DNA of 64,000 bases from Mycolicibacterium llatzerense (GCF_000878195.1 NZ_JXST01000030.1:22746-86745); one strand, 5' to 3'. Shown: positions 25,189 through 35,144, numbered from the stretch's first letter. Numbers and translations: made by a program. The notes: generated by a model from the sequence alone, not told the origin.

Positions 25189-26594
25189 AGTACCACCAGC
25201 GGATTTCGGGGGTGAATTACACCTTCGACGGCCTTGTCGACTTGATGGCCAAGGCCACGCCGCTGCGCTCCGGTGACGAACTCGCCGGGTGCGCGGCCCA
25301 CAGCGACGCCGAGCGGGCCGCCGCGGCGTGGGCGCTGGCCGAGCTTCCGCTGGACACCTTCCTCAATGACGCGGTGGTGCCCTACGAGACCGACGAGGTC
25401 ACCCGTCTGATCATGGATTCCCATGACCAGCAGGCATTTTCGGAAATCTCCCACCTGACGGTGGGAGCGTTCCGGGACTGGCTGCTGGACGCGGTGGCCG
25501 GCGACGACGCCGCAGGCCGGATCGCGGCCGTCGCACCCGGCATCACGCCGGAGATGGCGGCCGCGGTCAGCAAGATCATGCGCAACCAGGACCTGATCGC
25601 CGTCACCGCGGCCACCCAGGTGCACGCGGCCTTCCGCAGCACCATCGGGCTGCCGGGCACCCTGGCCACCCGGCTGCAACCCAACCACCCGACCGACGAC
25701 CCCCGCGGCATCGCCGCCGCGGTGCTCGACGGTCTCCTGATGGGTTGCGGCGACGCCGTCATCGGCATCAACCCGGCCACCGACTCGCCGCAGGCCACCG
25801 CCGACCTGCTGCACCTGCTCGACAACATCCGCAGCCGTTACGACATCCCGGCGCAGTCCTGCGTGCTGTCCCACATCACCACCACGATCGGTCTCATCGA
25901 GGCCGGCGCTCCGGTGGACCTGGTGTTCCAGTCCGTGGCGGGCACCGAGGGCGCCAACAAGGCCTTCGGTGTCGACATGGCGCTGCTGCGGGAAGGCAAC
26001 GAGGCCGGCCGGTCCCTGAACCGCGGCACTGTCGGCAACAACGTCATGTACCTGGAGACGGGGCAGGGCTCGGCCCTGAGCTCCGGTGCCCACCTCGGCA
26101 CCGGCGGCCGGCCCGTCGATCAGCAGACCCTGGAAACCCGCGCCTACGGCGTCGCCCGCGCCCTGGACCCGCTGCTGGTCAACACCGTCGTCGGCTTCAT
26201 CGGCCCCGAGTACCTCTACGACGGCCGGCAGATCATCCGCGCCGGGCTCGAAGATCACTTCTGCGGCAAGCTGCTCGGCCTGCCGATGGGCGTCGACGTC
26301 TGCTACACCAACCACGCCGAAGCCGACCAGAACGACATGGACACCCTGCTCACCCTGCTCGCCGCGGCGGGCTGCGCCTTCGTGATCACGGTGCCCGGCG
26401 CCGACGACGTCATGCTCGGCTACCAGAGCCTGTCCTTCCACGACGTCGTGGCGGTCCGTCGCACCTTGGGATTGAAGCCCGCGCCCGAGTTCGAGGCCTG
26501 GCTCAAGAAGGTCGGCATGACCGATGACGCCGGCAAGCTCACCAACTTCGATCTGCAGCGCTCGGCGCTGCGTGCGCTGACGGCGGCGGGCTGA
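25185..26594 (+). CDS. eutB: Ethanolamine ammonia-lyase large subunit
   Basis: With EutC and adenosylcobalamin it converts ethanolamine to acetaldehyde and ammonia. 469 residues, normal length. Recognisable stretches are RLQPNHPTDDPRGIAAAVLD, GVDVCYTNHAEADQNDMD (active-site region) and VPGADDVMLGYQSLSFHD. The ATG overlaps the eat stop. The reactivating factor EutA and carboxysome-type shell genes are absent nearby, so this is the simple, compartment-free pathway. Confidence 0.95.
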   Translation: MKYHQRISGVNYTFDGLVDLMAKATPLRSGDELAGCAAHSDAERAAAAWALAELPLDTFLNDAVVPYETDEVTRLIMDSHDQQAFSEISHLTVGAFRDWLLDAVAGDDAAGRIAAVAPGITPEMAAAVSKIMRNQDLIAVTAATQVHAAFRSTIGLPGTLATRLQPNHPTDDPRGIAAAVLDGLLMGCGDAVIGINPATDSPQATADLLHLLDNIRSRYDIPAQSCVLSHITTTIGLIEAGAPVDLVFQSVAGTEGANKAFGVDMALLREGNEAGRSLNRGTVGNNVMYLETGQGSALSSGAHLGTGGRPVDQQTLETRAYGVARALDPLLVNTVVGFIGPEYLYDGRQIIRAGLEDHFCGKLLGLPMGVDVCYTNHAEADQNDMDTLLTLLAAAGCAFVITVPGADDVMLGYQSLSFHDVVAVRRTLGLKPAPEFEAWLKKVGMTDDAGKLTNFDLQRSALRALTAAG

Positions 26595-26596
26595 CG

Positions 26597-27379
26597 ATGA
26601 CCTCGGAGAACTCTGAAGCCGTCGCCGTCCAACAGTTTTGGGACGAGCTCCGCAAGACCACCCAGGCCCGTATCGGGCTGGGCCGTGCCGGGAACGCGCT
26701 GCCCACCCGCGAGGTACTCGAACTGGCGGCGGCCCATGCCGCTGCCCGGGACGCCGTGCACGAGCCGCTCGACGTCGACACCCTCGCGGCCCGGGTCCGG
26801 GACATCGGCCTCGGTGAACCCGCGGTGGTCCGCAGCCAGGCCGAGTCCCGCAGCGAGTATCTGCGCCGTCCCGACCTGGGCCGGATCCCGGCCGAGCCCA
26901 TGAATGTCCTGGAGACGCCGGCCGACATCGGCTTCGTGCTGGCCGACGGGCTCTCGCCCTACGCCCTGGCCAAACACGGTCCGGCGCTGCTCGCCGAACT
27001 GGTGGCCACCCTGCGTGACGACTACACGCTGGCGCCGCCGGTGATCGCCACCCAGGCCCGCGTCGCCCTCGGCGACCACATCGGCGCGGCGGCGAAAGTG
27101 CGGACCTTGTTGGTGATCATCGGGGAGCGGCCGGGCCTGTCCGTCGCCGACAGCCTGGGCATCTACCTGACGCATCTGCCCATCCCGGGGCGTACCGACG
27201 CCGACCGCAACTGCATCTCGAACATCCATCCGCCCGAGGGCCTCGGCTACACCGAGGCCGCGAGGGTCGCCGCGGGGTTGGTGTCCGGTGCCCGCGCCTT
27301 GGGCCGGTCCGGCGTCGACCTCAAGGACACCTCACGTGACACCTCGCTCGAGGCGCCCAGCGCCGCCGAACTGACCTGA
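26597..27379 (+). CDS. eutC: Ethanolamine ammonia-lyase small subunit
   Basis: 260-residue partner of EutB that completes the B12-binding site. It shows RIGLGRAGNALPTREVLELA, then VIIGERPGLSVADSLGIYLT and RNCISNIHPPEGLGYTEAAR, all characteristic of EutC. It begins 2 nt after the eutB stop and ends 16 nt before the next gene, so these are one operon. Confidence 0.95.
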   Translation: MTSENSEAVAVQQFWDELRKTTQARIGLGRAGNALPTREVLELAAAHAAARDAVHEPLDVDTLAARVRDIGLGEPAVVRSQAESRSEYLRRPDLGRIPAEPMNVLETPADIGFVLADGLSPYALAKHGPALLAELVATLRDDYTLAPPVIATQARVALGDHIGAAAKVRTLLVIIGERPGLSVADSLGIYLTHLPIPGRTDADRNCISNIHPPEGLGYTEAARVAAGLVSGARALGRSGVDLKDTSRDTSLEAPSAAELT

Positions 27380-27395
27380 CACCACCAGGAGAACC

Positions 27396-28670
27396 GTGAC
27401 CCGCTTTACCCGACTGGCCGGTGCCGCTGCCCTGGCCGGCCTCCTCGCCGTGTCCGGCTGCAGCAGCCACGACAGCACCCCGGCGGCGCAATCGCCGGCC
27501 ACCAGCAAGGCGTCGTGCCGGACGCTGGCGGAGAGCGCGGCCTGGTACGGCGACAACCGCGACCGGATCGACGCCATGCTCGCCAAGCTGGGCACGTGCG
27601 GCGCGACCGGTTCGGTGAACGCGGGTGCGCCCCTGGCTTTGTTCGACTGGGACAACACCCTGGTCAAGAACGACATCGGCGACGCCACGTTCTTCTGGAT
27701 GGTGCGCAACGGCAAGCTGCGGGCACCGTCCGACGGCAATTGGGCGTCTACCAGCACGTTCCTGACCCCGCAGGCCGCCTCGGCCCTCAGCCGGGCCTGC
27801 GCCGCGGCCAAGCCGGGCCAGCCGATGGCGACCGACACCGACACCGCGTGCGCCGACGAGATCATCTCGGTCTACACCGGCAGCGAGACGAAGGCCGGCG
27901 AACCCGCATTCGCCGGGTTCAACGCCCGCCGAGTCGAACCGGCGTACGCCTGGAACGCGCAGATGCTCGCCGGCTGGTCGGAATCCGAGCTGACCGAATT
28001 CGCGAAGGCGGCCCGCACGGAGAACCTCGATGCCCCGGTCGGCGCCGAGCAGAAGATCGGCAGCGGGGTGGAGACCGCCTGGGTGCGCTACTACCCGCAG
28101 ATGCGCGACCTCGTGGAAGCCTTGCACGCCAACGGATTCGACGTGCGAGTCATCTCGGCCTCGCCCGAGCTGATTGCCCGGGTGTGGGCTGAAGAACTCG
28201 GTATCCCCGCCGATCACGTGATGGGTGTGCGGACCGAACGCGACGGCGATGTGCTGACACCGCGGCTGGTGCCCTGCGGCGGCGAAACCGCCATCACCTA
28301 TATCGAGGGCAAGCGCTGTCGGGTCAATGAAGAGGTGTTCGGGGTCAGCGGCCCGGCCGCGTTCACCCAACTGCCTGAACCCAAGCGCGCCGCGTTCGCC
28401 GCCGGCGACTCCGACACCGACGTCACGTTCCTGACCGACGCCACTGCCCTGCGCCTGGTACTCAACCGGAACAAGACCGAGTTGATGTGCACGGCGTACG
28501 ACAACGCGGGCGGAAACTGGCTGGTCAACCCGATGTTCATCGACCCCAAGAAGCAGAGCGAGCCGTATGCCTGCGCGACGAAGGGCTACATCGAGCCGAC
28601 GGGCGCGAAGGCGCCGCTGCACCGGCCGGACGGCAGCGTCGTGCCTGACCAGCAGGACCGGGTGTACTGA
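27396..28670 (+). CDS. HAD-superfamily phosphatase lipoprotein, possible phosphoethanolamine / phosphocholine phosphatase
   Basis: 424 residues. Signal peptide with lipobox LLAVSGC (Cys about 23), so it should act outside the membrane. HAD motif I is FDWDNTLVKNDIG (Asp nucleophile in D-x-D-N-T); motif II is VRVISASPE; the acidic motif IV is AAGDSDTDVTFLTDA. The D-x-D-N-T form and exported location recall Pseudomonas PchP (phosphorylcholine phosphatase). It is last in the eat-eutBC operon, GTG start with AGGAG upstream. The natural inference is that it frees ethanolamine from phosphoethanolamine before import; substrate unproven. Confidence 0.8.
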   Translation: MTRFTRLAGAAALAGLLAVSGCSSHDSTPAAQSPATSKASCRTLAESAAWYGDNRDRIDAMLAKLGTCGATGSVNAGAPLALFDWDNTLVKNDIGDATFFWMVRNGKLRAPSDGNWASTSTFLTPQAASALSRACAAAKPGQPMATDTDTACADEIISVYTGSETKAGEPAFAGFNARRVEPAYAWNAQMLAGWSESELTEFAKAARTENLDAPVGAEQKIGSGVETAWVRYYPQMRDLVEALHANGFDVRVISASPELIARVWAEELGIPADHVMGVRTERDGDVLTPRLVPCGGETAITYIEGKRCRVNEEVFGVSGPAAFTQLPEPKRAAFAAGDSDTDVTFLTDATALRLVLNRNKTELMCTAYDNAGGNWLVNPMFIDPKKQSEPYACATKGYIEPTGAKAPLHRPDGSVVPDQQDRVY

Positions 28671-28846
28671 CCTCTGCGCGTTTTGACCTGCGGCGACGCC
28701 CGCGGGTAAGCTCCCACGTTGGTGCGCTGCAGGCCGTCAGGCCAGTGGTTCCCGGGTCACCGTCGGTCGCCGGGAAATACCAGGTCGCGCACTTGACCGA
28801 CACCCGGATAGCACCGGGACTCAACCCGAGAAGAAGAGGTATAGCT
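28671..28846 (+). other. Leader region of rplM-rpsI
   Basis: 176 bp without a gene. It separates the eut operon from the ribosomal protein operon and presumably holds its promoter; a TAAGCT -10-like word occurs at about 28707. No riboswitch fold was recognised. Confidence 0.4.
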
Positions 28847-29286
28847 GTGCCTACATTCACGCCGAAGGCGGGTGACACCACGCGTAAGTGGTACGTCATC
28901 GACGCCCAAGACGTGGTGCTCGGCCGGCTCGCCGTGGAAGCAGCCAAGCTGCTCCGCGGCAAGCACAAGCCGACGTTCACGCCGAACTCCGATGAGGGTG
29001 ACTTCGTCATCATCATCAACGCCGAGAAGATTGCCCTGTCGGGCAAGAAGCTCACCGACAAGTTTGCTTACCGTCACTCGGGTTTCCCGGGCGGTCTGAG
29101 CAAGCGCTCCATTGGCGAACAGCTGGTGAAGCACCCGACCCGCACCGTTGAGAACGCGATCGTCGGCATGCTCCCGCACAACAAGCTGGCGCGCCAGGTG
29201 CAGAAGAAGCTGAAGGTGTACGCGGGTCCTGACCATCCGCACGCCGCTCAGCAGCCGATTCCTTTCGAGATCAAGCAGGTGGCCCA

Positions 29287-29290
<4 letters not shown>
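28847..29290 (+). CDS. rplM: 50S ribosomal protein L13
   Basis: 147 residues, exactly the normal length, with KWYVIDAQDVVLGRLAVEAA, YRHSGFPGGLSKRSIGEQL and VENAIVGMLPHNKLARQ. The GTG at 28847 (MPTFTPKAGDTTRKW) is chosen over the longer open frame. It overlaps rpsI by 4 nt (GTGA). In M. tuberculosis this gene directly follows esxT in the conserved order; here 8.8 kb of other genes lie between. Confidence 0.98.
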
Positions 29291-29781
<491 letters not shown>

Positions 29782-29796
29782 TCGTTTCTGCTCGTG

Positions 29797-29828
29797 GGCG
29801 GGCGTGTCGCAGTCTGGACACGCCCGCC
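29797..29828 (+). terminator. Terminator after rpsI
   Basis: Perfect 12-bp stem GGCGGGCGTGTC / GACACGCCCGCC with an 8-nt loop, 15 nt after the rpsI stop and 41 nt before glmM. It may attenuate rather than stop read-through into glmM. Confidence 0.8.
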
Positions 29829-29869
29829 TTCGGCGTTTCATGAGGACATCTCTGAAGGAAAGCGGGTCT

Positions 29870-31207
29870 ATGAGTCGGCTGTTCGGCACCGATGGCGTAC
29901 GTGGCGTCGCAAACCGTGATCTGACGGCCGAGTTGGCGCTGGCGCTGGGTTCTGCGGCAGCCCGACGGCTGTGCTCGACCTCAGGAGCCGGCCGTTGTGT
30001 CGCGGTGGTTGGACGAGATCCCCGGGCCAGCGGCGAGATGCTGGAGGCCGCGGTCATCGCCGGCATCACCAGCGAGGGCGTCGACGTGCTGCGGGCCGGC
30101 GTGCTGCCGACCCCCGCGGTGGCGTATCTGACCGCCTCCTATGACGCGCAGCTCGGCGTGATGATCTCCGCCTCGCACAACCCAATGCCGGACAACGGCA
30201 TCAAGATTTTCGGCGCCGGCGGGCACAAGCTCGACGACGACACCGAGGACCGCATCGCCGAACTGGTCGCTGCCGGTCCGGGTACCCGGCCGACGGGCGC
30301 CGGCATCGGACGCGTTCTCGACGCCGCCGACGCGCTGGACCGTTACCTCACCCACGCCGCCAAGGCCGCGGTTGCGCCGCTGGCCGGGTTGAAAGTGGTC
30401 GTCGACTGCGCCAATGGCGCCGCCTCGGCCGCGGCCCCGCAGGCGTACCGGGCCGCGGGCGCGACTGTCATCGCGATCAGCGCCGAGCCGACCGGGCTCA
30501 ACATCAACGACGGCTGCGGTTCCACCCACATGGCGCAGCTGCAACAGGCCGTCATCGAGCACGGGGCCGACCTGGGCCTCGCCCATGACGGCGACGCCGA
30601 CCGCTGTCTGGCCGTCGATGCGTCGGGCGCGCTGGTCGACGGTGACGCGATCATGGTGGTGCTGGCGCTGGCCATGCGCGACGCGGGCGAGCTGGTCTCG
30701 AACACGTTGGTGGCCACCGTGATGAGCAACCTCGGTCTGCACCTGGCCATGCGCGAAGCCGGCATCGAGGTTCGCATCACGGGCGTGGGGGACCGGTACG
30801 TGCTCGAGGAGCTGCGCGCCGGCAGGTTCGCCCTCGGCGGCGAACAGTCCGGCCACATCGTGATGCCCGAGCTCGGCACCACCGGTGACGGCATCGTCAC
30901 CGGACTGCGGCTGATGTCGCGCATGGCGCAGACGGGGGAGTCCCTGGCGCGGCTGTGCGCGCCCATGAAGACGTTGCCGCAGGTGCTGATCAACGTCGAG
31001 GTGGCCGACAAGACCACGGTGGCGCAGGCGCCGGCAGTGCAGACCGCGGTTGCCGAAGCCGAGGCCGAACTCGGCGATACTGGCCGAATCCTGTTGCGGC
31101 CCTCCGGAACCGAACAGGTGGTCCGGGTCATGGTGGAAGCCGCCGACGAGGACACCGCGCGGATGGTGGCGTTCCGCGTCGCAGAGTCGGTCAGCGACCA
31201 GCCCTAG
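29870..31207 (+). CDS. glmM: Phosphoglucosamine mutase
   Basis: Turns glucosamine-6-phosphate into glucosamine-1-phosphate for UDP-GlcNAc and cell-wall synthesis. 445 residues starting MSRLFGTDGVRGVANRDLT. It has the phosphoserine loop ISASHNPMPDNGIKIF, the metal-binding loop DGDADRC, the sugar loop GGEQSGHI, and the phosphate-binding RPSGTEQVVRVM. The ATG at 29870 is chosen because everything upstream in the longer frame overlaps rpsI. GlmS, the preceding enzyme of the pathway, lies at 60.6 kb; the two are normally only a few kb apart. Confidence 0.97.
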   Translation: MSRLFGTDGVRGVANRDLTAELALALGSAAARRLCSTSGAGRCVAVVGRDPRASGEMLEAAVIAGITSEGVDVLRAGVLPTPAVAYLTASYDAQLGVMISASHNPMPDNGIKIFGAGGHKLDDDTEDRIAELVAAGPGTRPTGAGIGRVLDAADALDRYLTHAAKAAVAPLAGLKVVVDCANGAASAAAPQAYRAAGATVIAISAEPTGLNINDGCGSTHMAQLQQAVIEHGADLGLAHDGDADRCLAVDASGALVDGDAIMVVLALAMRDAGELVSNTLVATVMSNLGLHLAMREAGIEVRITGVGDRYVLEELRAGRFALGGEQSGHIVMPELGTTGDGIVTGLRLMSRMAQTGESLARLCAPMKTLPQVLINVEVADKTTVAQAPAVQTAVAEAEAELGDTGRILLRPSGTEQVVRVMVEAADEDTARMVAFRVAESVSDQP

Positions 31208-31231
31208 CGAGTTTCGGCGGGAGTGGCCGGG

Positions 31232-31471
31232 TTACCCCGTGCGCGGCATGTGGTCTCGATAGTCGACAGCCTGGCGGACGAGCGTCAGGTCAGCGTCATC
31301 AAGCGGGATCTGATGTGATCTGACGGTGTCGAGGACGGCGTCGAAGCGACGCATCACCCGGGGCGTGGTGATCCCGAACTGTGCCAGGGACGCGTCGTCG
31401 GATGGTCCTGAACCCGACTCGCAACCCAGCACAAAGGCGAGGATGCCCCGGTCGTACCAGTCGAGGTGCAT
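31232..31471 (-). CDS. Small DUF3263-like hypothetical protein
   Basis: 79 residues starting MHLDWYDRGILAFVLGCE. The ILAF start and the later FGITTPRVMRRFDAVLDTVR faintly resemble the DUF3263 family, a small helix-turn-helix-like actinobacterial family, but the similarity is weak. A very strong ribosome site (GGAGAGGGAG) precedes the ATG, so the gene is likely real. It follows sdaA by 27 nt on the same strand, so probably co-transcribed. Function unknown. Confidence 0.65.
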   Translation of the reverse strand: MHLDWYDRGILAFVLGCESGSGPSDDASLAQFGITTPRVMRRFDAVLDTVRSHQIPLDDADLTLVRQAVDYRDHMPRTG

Positions 31472-31498
31472 GGTTGTCTCCCTCTCCTACAACAACAT

Positions 31499-32896
31499 TC
31501 AGCATTCGACGTAGTTCACCGGCACGTTGACCGCGAGGCCGCCGGTGGACGTTTCCTTGTACTTGGACAGCATGTCGGCACCCGTGGTCCGCATGGTCTC
31601 GATGACTTGATCCAGCGAGACGTAATGGGCGCCGTCGCCGCGCAGGGCCATCCGCGCTGCGTTGATGGCCTTACCGGCCGAGATGGCGTTGCGCTCGATG
31701 CACGGCACCTGCACGAGGCCCTGGATGGGATCGCAGGTGAGCCCGAGGCTGTGCTCCATGGCGATCTCGGCGGCGTTCTCGACCTGTTCGGTTGTGCCGC
31801 CGAGGATTTCGGCGAGTGCACCAGCAGCCATCGACGCGGCCGAGCCGACCTCGCCCTGGCACCCGACCTCGGCGCCGGAGATGGATGCCCGCTCCTTGTA
31901 GAGCGAACCGATGGCCCCGGCCGTCAGCAGGAAACGGACCGCGGTGCCGTCCGGGTCCCGGCGGCCGGCCCGGGTGTAGTGCACGGCGTAGTGCATCACC
32001 GCGGGCACGATGCCGGCGGCGCCGTTGGTGGGAGCGGTGACGACCCGGCCGCCGGACGCGTTCTCCTCATTGACGGCCAGTGCGACGAGATTGACCCAGT
32101 CCTCGGCGAATTCGGGCTGTTTGTTCCAATCCTCGGCATTGAGACGCTCGTACCAGTCTTTGGCCCGGCGGCGCACTCGCATCGACCCGGGCAGGTAGCC
32201 GTCGCGGGCGATGCCGCGCTGTTCGCATTCGACCATCACATCGCGGATATGCAGTAGCCGGGCCCGGACCTCATCGGCGGTTCGGGTCTCGCATTCGACG
32301 GCGAGCATGAGATCGCTGATGCTGCAACCACGTTGGTGGCAGAGTTCCAGCATCTCCTTGGCCGAGTTGAAGGACAGGGTGTGGGTCGCGGCGGTCCGCG
32401 CGGCCGGTTCCAGGCTTTCCGCCTCGGTGACGACGAATCCGCCGCCGATGGAGAAGTAGGTCTGCAGGTGCAACTCGGCACCGTGGGCATCGAGCGCGGT
32501 CAGCGTCATGCCGTTGGGGTGGAAGGGCTGCACCGTCAACGGGCGCAGGGTCATGTCGGCCTCGGTGAGCGGGATCGGGCGCAGGCCGCCGAGCATGATG
32601 TGGCCGCCGGCCCGGATCTCCTCGACGCGCTGTTCCATGACATCGGTCCTGAGTTCCTCGGGACGGTTGCCTTCGAGTCCGAGCAGGATCGCCGTCATGG
32701 TGCCGTGGCCGGCGCCGGTGGCGGCCAATGAGCCGTAGAGATCGACGCGGACGGCCGCGACTCCGGTGGCACCCTCGAAGGCCCCGAGAGTGTGCAGATC
32801 GTCGACGAATCGCGCGGCTGCCCGCATCGGTCCGACGGTGTGTGAACTCGACGGACCGATGCCCACCGAGAAGAGGTCGAACACGCTGATGGTCAT
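31499..32896 (-). CDS. sdaA: L-serine ammonia-lyase (iron-sulfur type)
   Basis: Deaminates L-serine to pyruvate. 465 residues with both family halves fused: beta domain at the N-terminus (SVFDLFSVGIGPSSSHTVGP) and catalytic alpha domain. Cluster-binding cysteines appear in SEVGCQGEVGSA, LTCDPIQGLVQVPCIERN and near the C-terminus. It is divergent from the dimethylglycine oxidase-like gene, with a TGATATATTAG operator between, so it is part of the betaine regulon: it drains serine made by GlyA into central metabolism. Confidence 0.95.
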   Translation of the reverse strand: MTISVFDLFSVGIGPSSSHTVGPMRAAARFVDDLHTLGAFEGATGVAAVRVDLYGSLAATGAGHGTMTAILLGLEGNRPEELRTDVMEQRVEEIRAGGHIMLGGLRPIPLTEADMTLRPLTVQPFHPNGMTLTALDAHGAELHLQTYFSIGGGFVVTEAESLEPAARTAATHTLSFNSAKEMLELCHQRGCSISDLMLAVECETRTADEVRARLLHIRDVMVECEQRGIARDGYLPGSMRVRRRAKDWYERLNAEDWNKQPEFAEDWVNLVALAVNEENASGGRVVTAPTNGAAGIVPAVMHYAVHYTRAGRRDPDGTAVRFLLTAGAIGSLYKERASISGAEVGCQGEVGSAASMAAGALAEILGGTTEQVENAAEIAMEHSLGLTCDPIQGLVQVPCIERNAISAGKAINAARMALRGDGAHYVSLDQVIETMRTTGADMLSKYKETSTGGLAVNVPVNYVEC

Positions 32897-32940
32897 CGGA
32901 ATCTCCCCCTTTGAAGTCCGTAGACGGGTTGATAGACGAG

Positions 32941-32951
32941 TGATATATTAG
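32941..32951. promoter_or_regulatory. GntR-type operator copy 1, TGATATATTAG
   Basis: Between divergent sdaA and the dgcA-like gene. Identical, in reverse orientation, to the CTAATATATCA copies at 43293 and 45776, and one base from the copy at 44116. AT-rich words are rare in this GC-rich DNA, and all four lie in promoters of the betaine cluster. Likely bound by one or both FCD-type GntR regulators encoded at 43-45 kb. Confidence 0.7.
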
Positions 32952-33060
32952 TTATCTCACATACGGTAGATCAGCATTCGTCGCTGGTCAAGGGGTACTT
33001 GTGGGGTTGAAGACGACGTGTGAAGCACGTCCGAACCATCAGAAAGAAACGGACTCGCCC

Positions 33061-35109
33061 ATGGCGCATCAGCTCATCGATCCGCTCCTGCAGCCTTTCC
33101 AGCTGAAGAACATGAACCTGCGCAATCGCGTGGTGAGCACGTCGCACGAGCCGTCCTACACCGAGGACGGCATGCCCAAGCGCCGCTACCGCCTCTACCA
33201 CGAGGAGAAGGCCAAGGGCGGCATCTCGCTGACCATGATGGGTGGCTCGGCCGTCGTCGCGCCGGACAGCCCGTCCGCCTTCGGCAATCTGCACGTCTAC
33301 AAAGACGAGATCGTGCCGTGGCTGAGCGAGTTGGCGTACGGCGTCCACGAGCACGGCGCCGCCGTCATGTGCCAGATCACCCACCTGGGCCGCCGGACCA
33401 GCAATTACGACGGCGACTGGCTGCCCGTCGTGTACCCGTCCGCCATCCGCGAGCCCGCCCACCGGTCCTTCCCCAAGGTGGCCGAGGAGTGGGACATGGA
33501 CCGCATCGTCAAGGCATACGCCGACGCCACCGCACGGTGCCGCGCAGCCGGCCTGGACGGCATCGAACTCGAGGCCTACACGCATCTGCTCGACGCGTTC
33601 TGGTCGCCGCTGACCAACCACCGCGACGACGAGTACGGCATGGGGAGCATGGAGGATCGACTTCGCTTCCCGCTGAGGGTGATTCGCGCCGTCCGCGAGG
33701 CCGCCGGACCGGACTTCGCGGTCGGCATCCGGATGTCACTCGACGAGGACCTGCCCGGCGGGTTGCAGTACGAGGACGGCATCGAGATCGCCAAACGCCT
33801 GGTGCCCGAGGGCATCGACTTCATCAGCGTGATCAAGGGCTACATGGCCAGTGACGAGGCGCTGTCGCGCGTCATCCCGCCGATGGGCACCCCGGTCGCC
33901 CCGCACCTGTCGTTCGCCGGACAGGTCAAGAAGGAACTCGGGATCCCGGTCATGCACGCTGCCCGGATCAACGATGTGGCCACCGCCCGGCATGCGATCC
34001 GCGACGGCCTCCTCGACCTCGTCGGCATGACGCGCGCGCATATCGCCGACCCGCACATCGTCGCGAAAATCCAAGCGGGCGAGGAGGACCGGATTCGTCC
34101 CTGCGTCGGCGCGACCTACTGCCTCGACGAGATCTACCAGAACCGCGACGCGAAGTGCGTCCACAACCCGTCCACCGGCCGTGAGGATCGGCTACCGCAT
34201 CACGTGTCCAAGGCGACCGGGCCAGCGCGGACCGCGGTGGTCATCGGGGCAGGACCGGCAGGACTGGAGGCCGCCCGGGTGCTCGGCGAGCGGGGCCACC
34301 GGGTCGTGGTTTTCGAGGCCGCCGATACGCCGGGCGGCCAGGTCAAGATCGCGGCGTCGTCACCGCGCCGGCGCGATCTCATCAGCATCATCGAGTGGCG
34401 GTTGGACGAGTGCAAACTGCTCGGGGTCGACATCCGGACCAGCCGCTATGTCGACGTCGACGAGGTGCTTGCCGAGAATCCCGACATCGTCGTGGTCGCC
34501 ACCGGAGGCGTGCCGAACACCGAATTCCTCACCGAGGGAGCCAATCTGGTCACCGACGGCTGGGACGTGCTGTGCGGTGCGGTGCATCCGCGCGGCGAGG
34601 TCATGCTCTACGACGACAATGGTGGTCACCCCGGATTGGATGCCACCGAGGTGCTGGCCCGCAGTGGCGTCGCCGTCGAATTCGTCACGCCGGAGCGGAC
34701 ATTGGCGCCCGACGTCGGTGGCGTGAACTACCCCGGCTACTTCAAGGTGTTCGCCGAGCACGACGTGCACGTCACGCTCAACGAGCGGCTGACTGCGGTG
34801 CGCCGCAAGGACGGTCGGCTCGAAGTGGATCTGTACAACGAATATGCGCACGCCACCCGGCAGCGCATGGTCGACCACGTCGTCGTCGAACACGGCACCC
34901 TGCCGTCGGACGAGCTCTACTTCGGGTTGGTCGCGGGTTCCACCAACCTCGGTGAGGTCGACCAGCAGGCACTGCTGAACCTGCAGCCGCAAGACGTCGT
35001 CCGCAACCCCGGCGGCGGCTACCAGCTTTTCCGAATCGGTGACGCCGTCGCCAGCCGCAACATCCACGCGGCGATCTACGACGCGTTCCGGCTCTGCCTG
35101 GTTCTCTGA
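33061..35109 (+). CDS. Dimethylglycine dehydrogenase-like flavoprotein (DgcA / trimethylamine dehydrogenase family)
   Basis: Predicted to oxidatively demethylate N,N-dimethylglycine to sarcosine and formaldehyde. 682 residues, the length of Pseudomonas DgcA. Residues 1-370 form an old-yellow-enzyme TIM barrel with FMN (LIDPLLQPFQLKNMNLRNRV). A cysteine cluster follows (PCVGATYC, then AKCVHNP): it keeps three of the four cysteines placed as in trimethylamine dehydrogenase, the second being Ala. Then comes a dinucleotide-binding domain (VVIGAGPAGLEAARVLGERG) and a second one near 530. Homologues also demethylate stachydrine or N-methylproline, so substrate rests on context: SoxBDAG, a Rieske oxygenase and choline genes nearby. 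No dgcB is present. ATG 33061 is chosen as the start of conserved sequence. Confidence 0.85.
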   Translation: MAHQLIDPLLQPFQLKNMNLRNRVVSTSHEPSYTEDGMPKRRYRLYHEEKAKGGISLTMMGGSAVVAPDSPSAFGNLHVYKDEIVPWLSELAYGVHEHGAAVMCQITHLGRRTSNYDGDWLPVVYPSAIREPAHRSFPKVAEEWDMDRIVKAYADATARCRAAGLDGIELEAYTHLLDAFWSPLTNHRDDEYGMGSMEDRLRFPLRVIRAVREAAGPDFAVGIRMSLDEDLPGGLQYEDGIEIAKRLVPEGIDFISVIKGYMASDEALSRVIPPMGTPVAPHLSFAGQVKKELGIPVMHAARINDVATARHAIRDGLLDLVGMTRAHIADPHIVAKIQAGEEDRIRPCVGATYCLDEIYQNRDAKCVHNPSTGREDRLPHHVSKATGPARTAVVIGAGPAGLEAARVLGERGHRVVVFEAADTPGGQVKIAASSPRRRDLISIIEWRLDECKLLGVDIRTSRYVDVDEVLAENPDIVVVATGGVPNTEFLTEGANLVTDGWDVLCGAVHPRGEVMLYDDNGGHPGLDATEVLARSGVAVEFVTPERTLAPDVGGVNYPGYFKVFAEHDVHVTLNERLTAVRRKDGRLEVDLYNEYAHATRQRMVDHVVVEHGTLPSDELYFGLVAGSTNLGEVDQQALLNLQPQDVVRNPGGGYQLFRIGDAVASRNIHAAIYDAFRLCLVL

Positions 35110-35144
35110 CCACCACCATCCCCTGACAAACAAGGAGTATCCCT

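Noticed and set aside
25185..27379. Possible cobalamin riboswitch for the B12-dependent lyase
   Set aside because: eat, eutB and eutC overlap or nearly touch, and the 120-bp region before eat shows no B12-box-like sequence or long structured leader.
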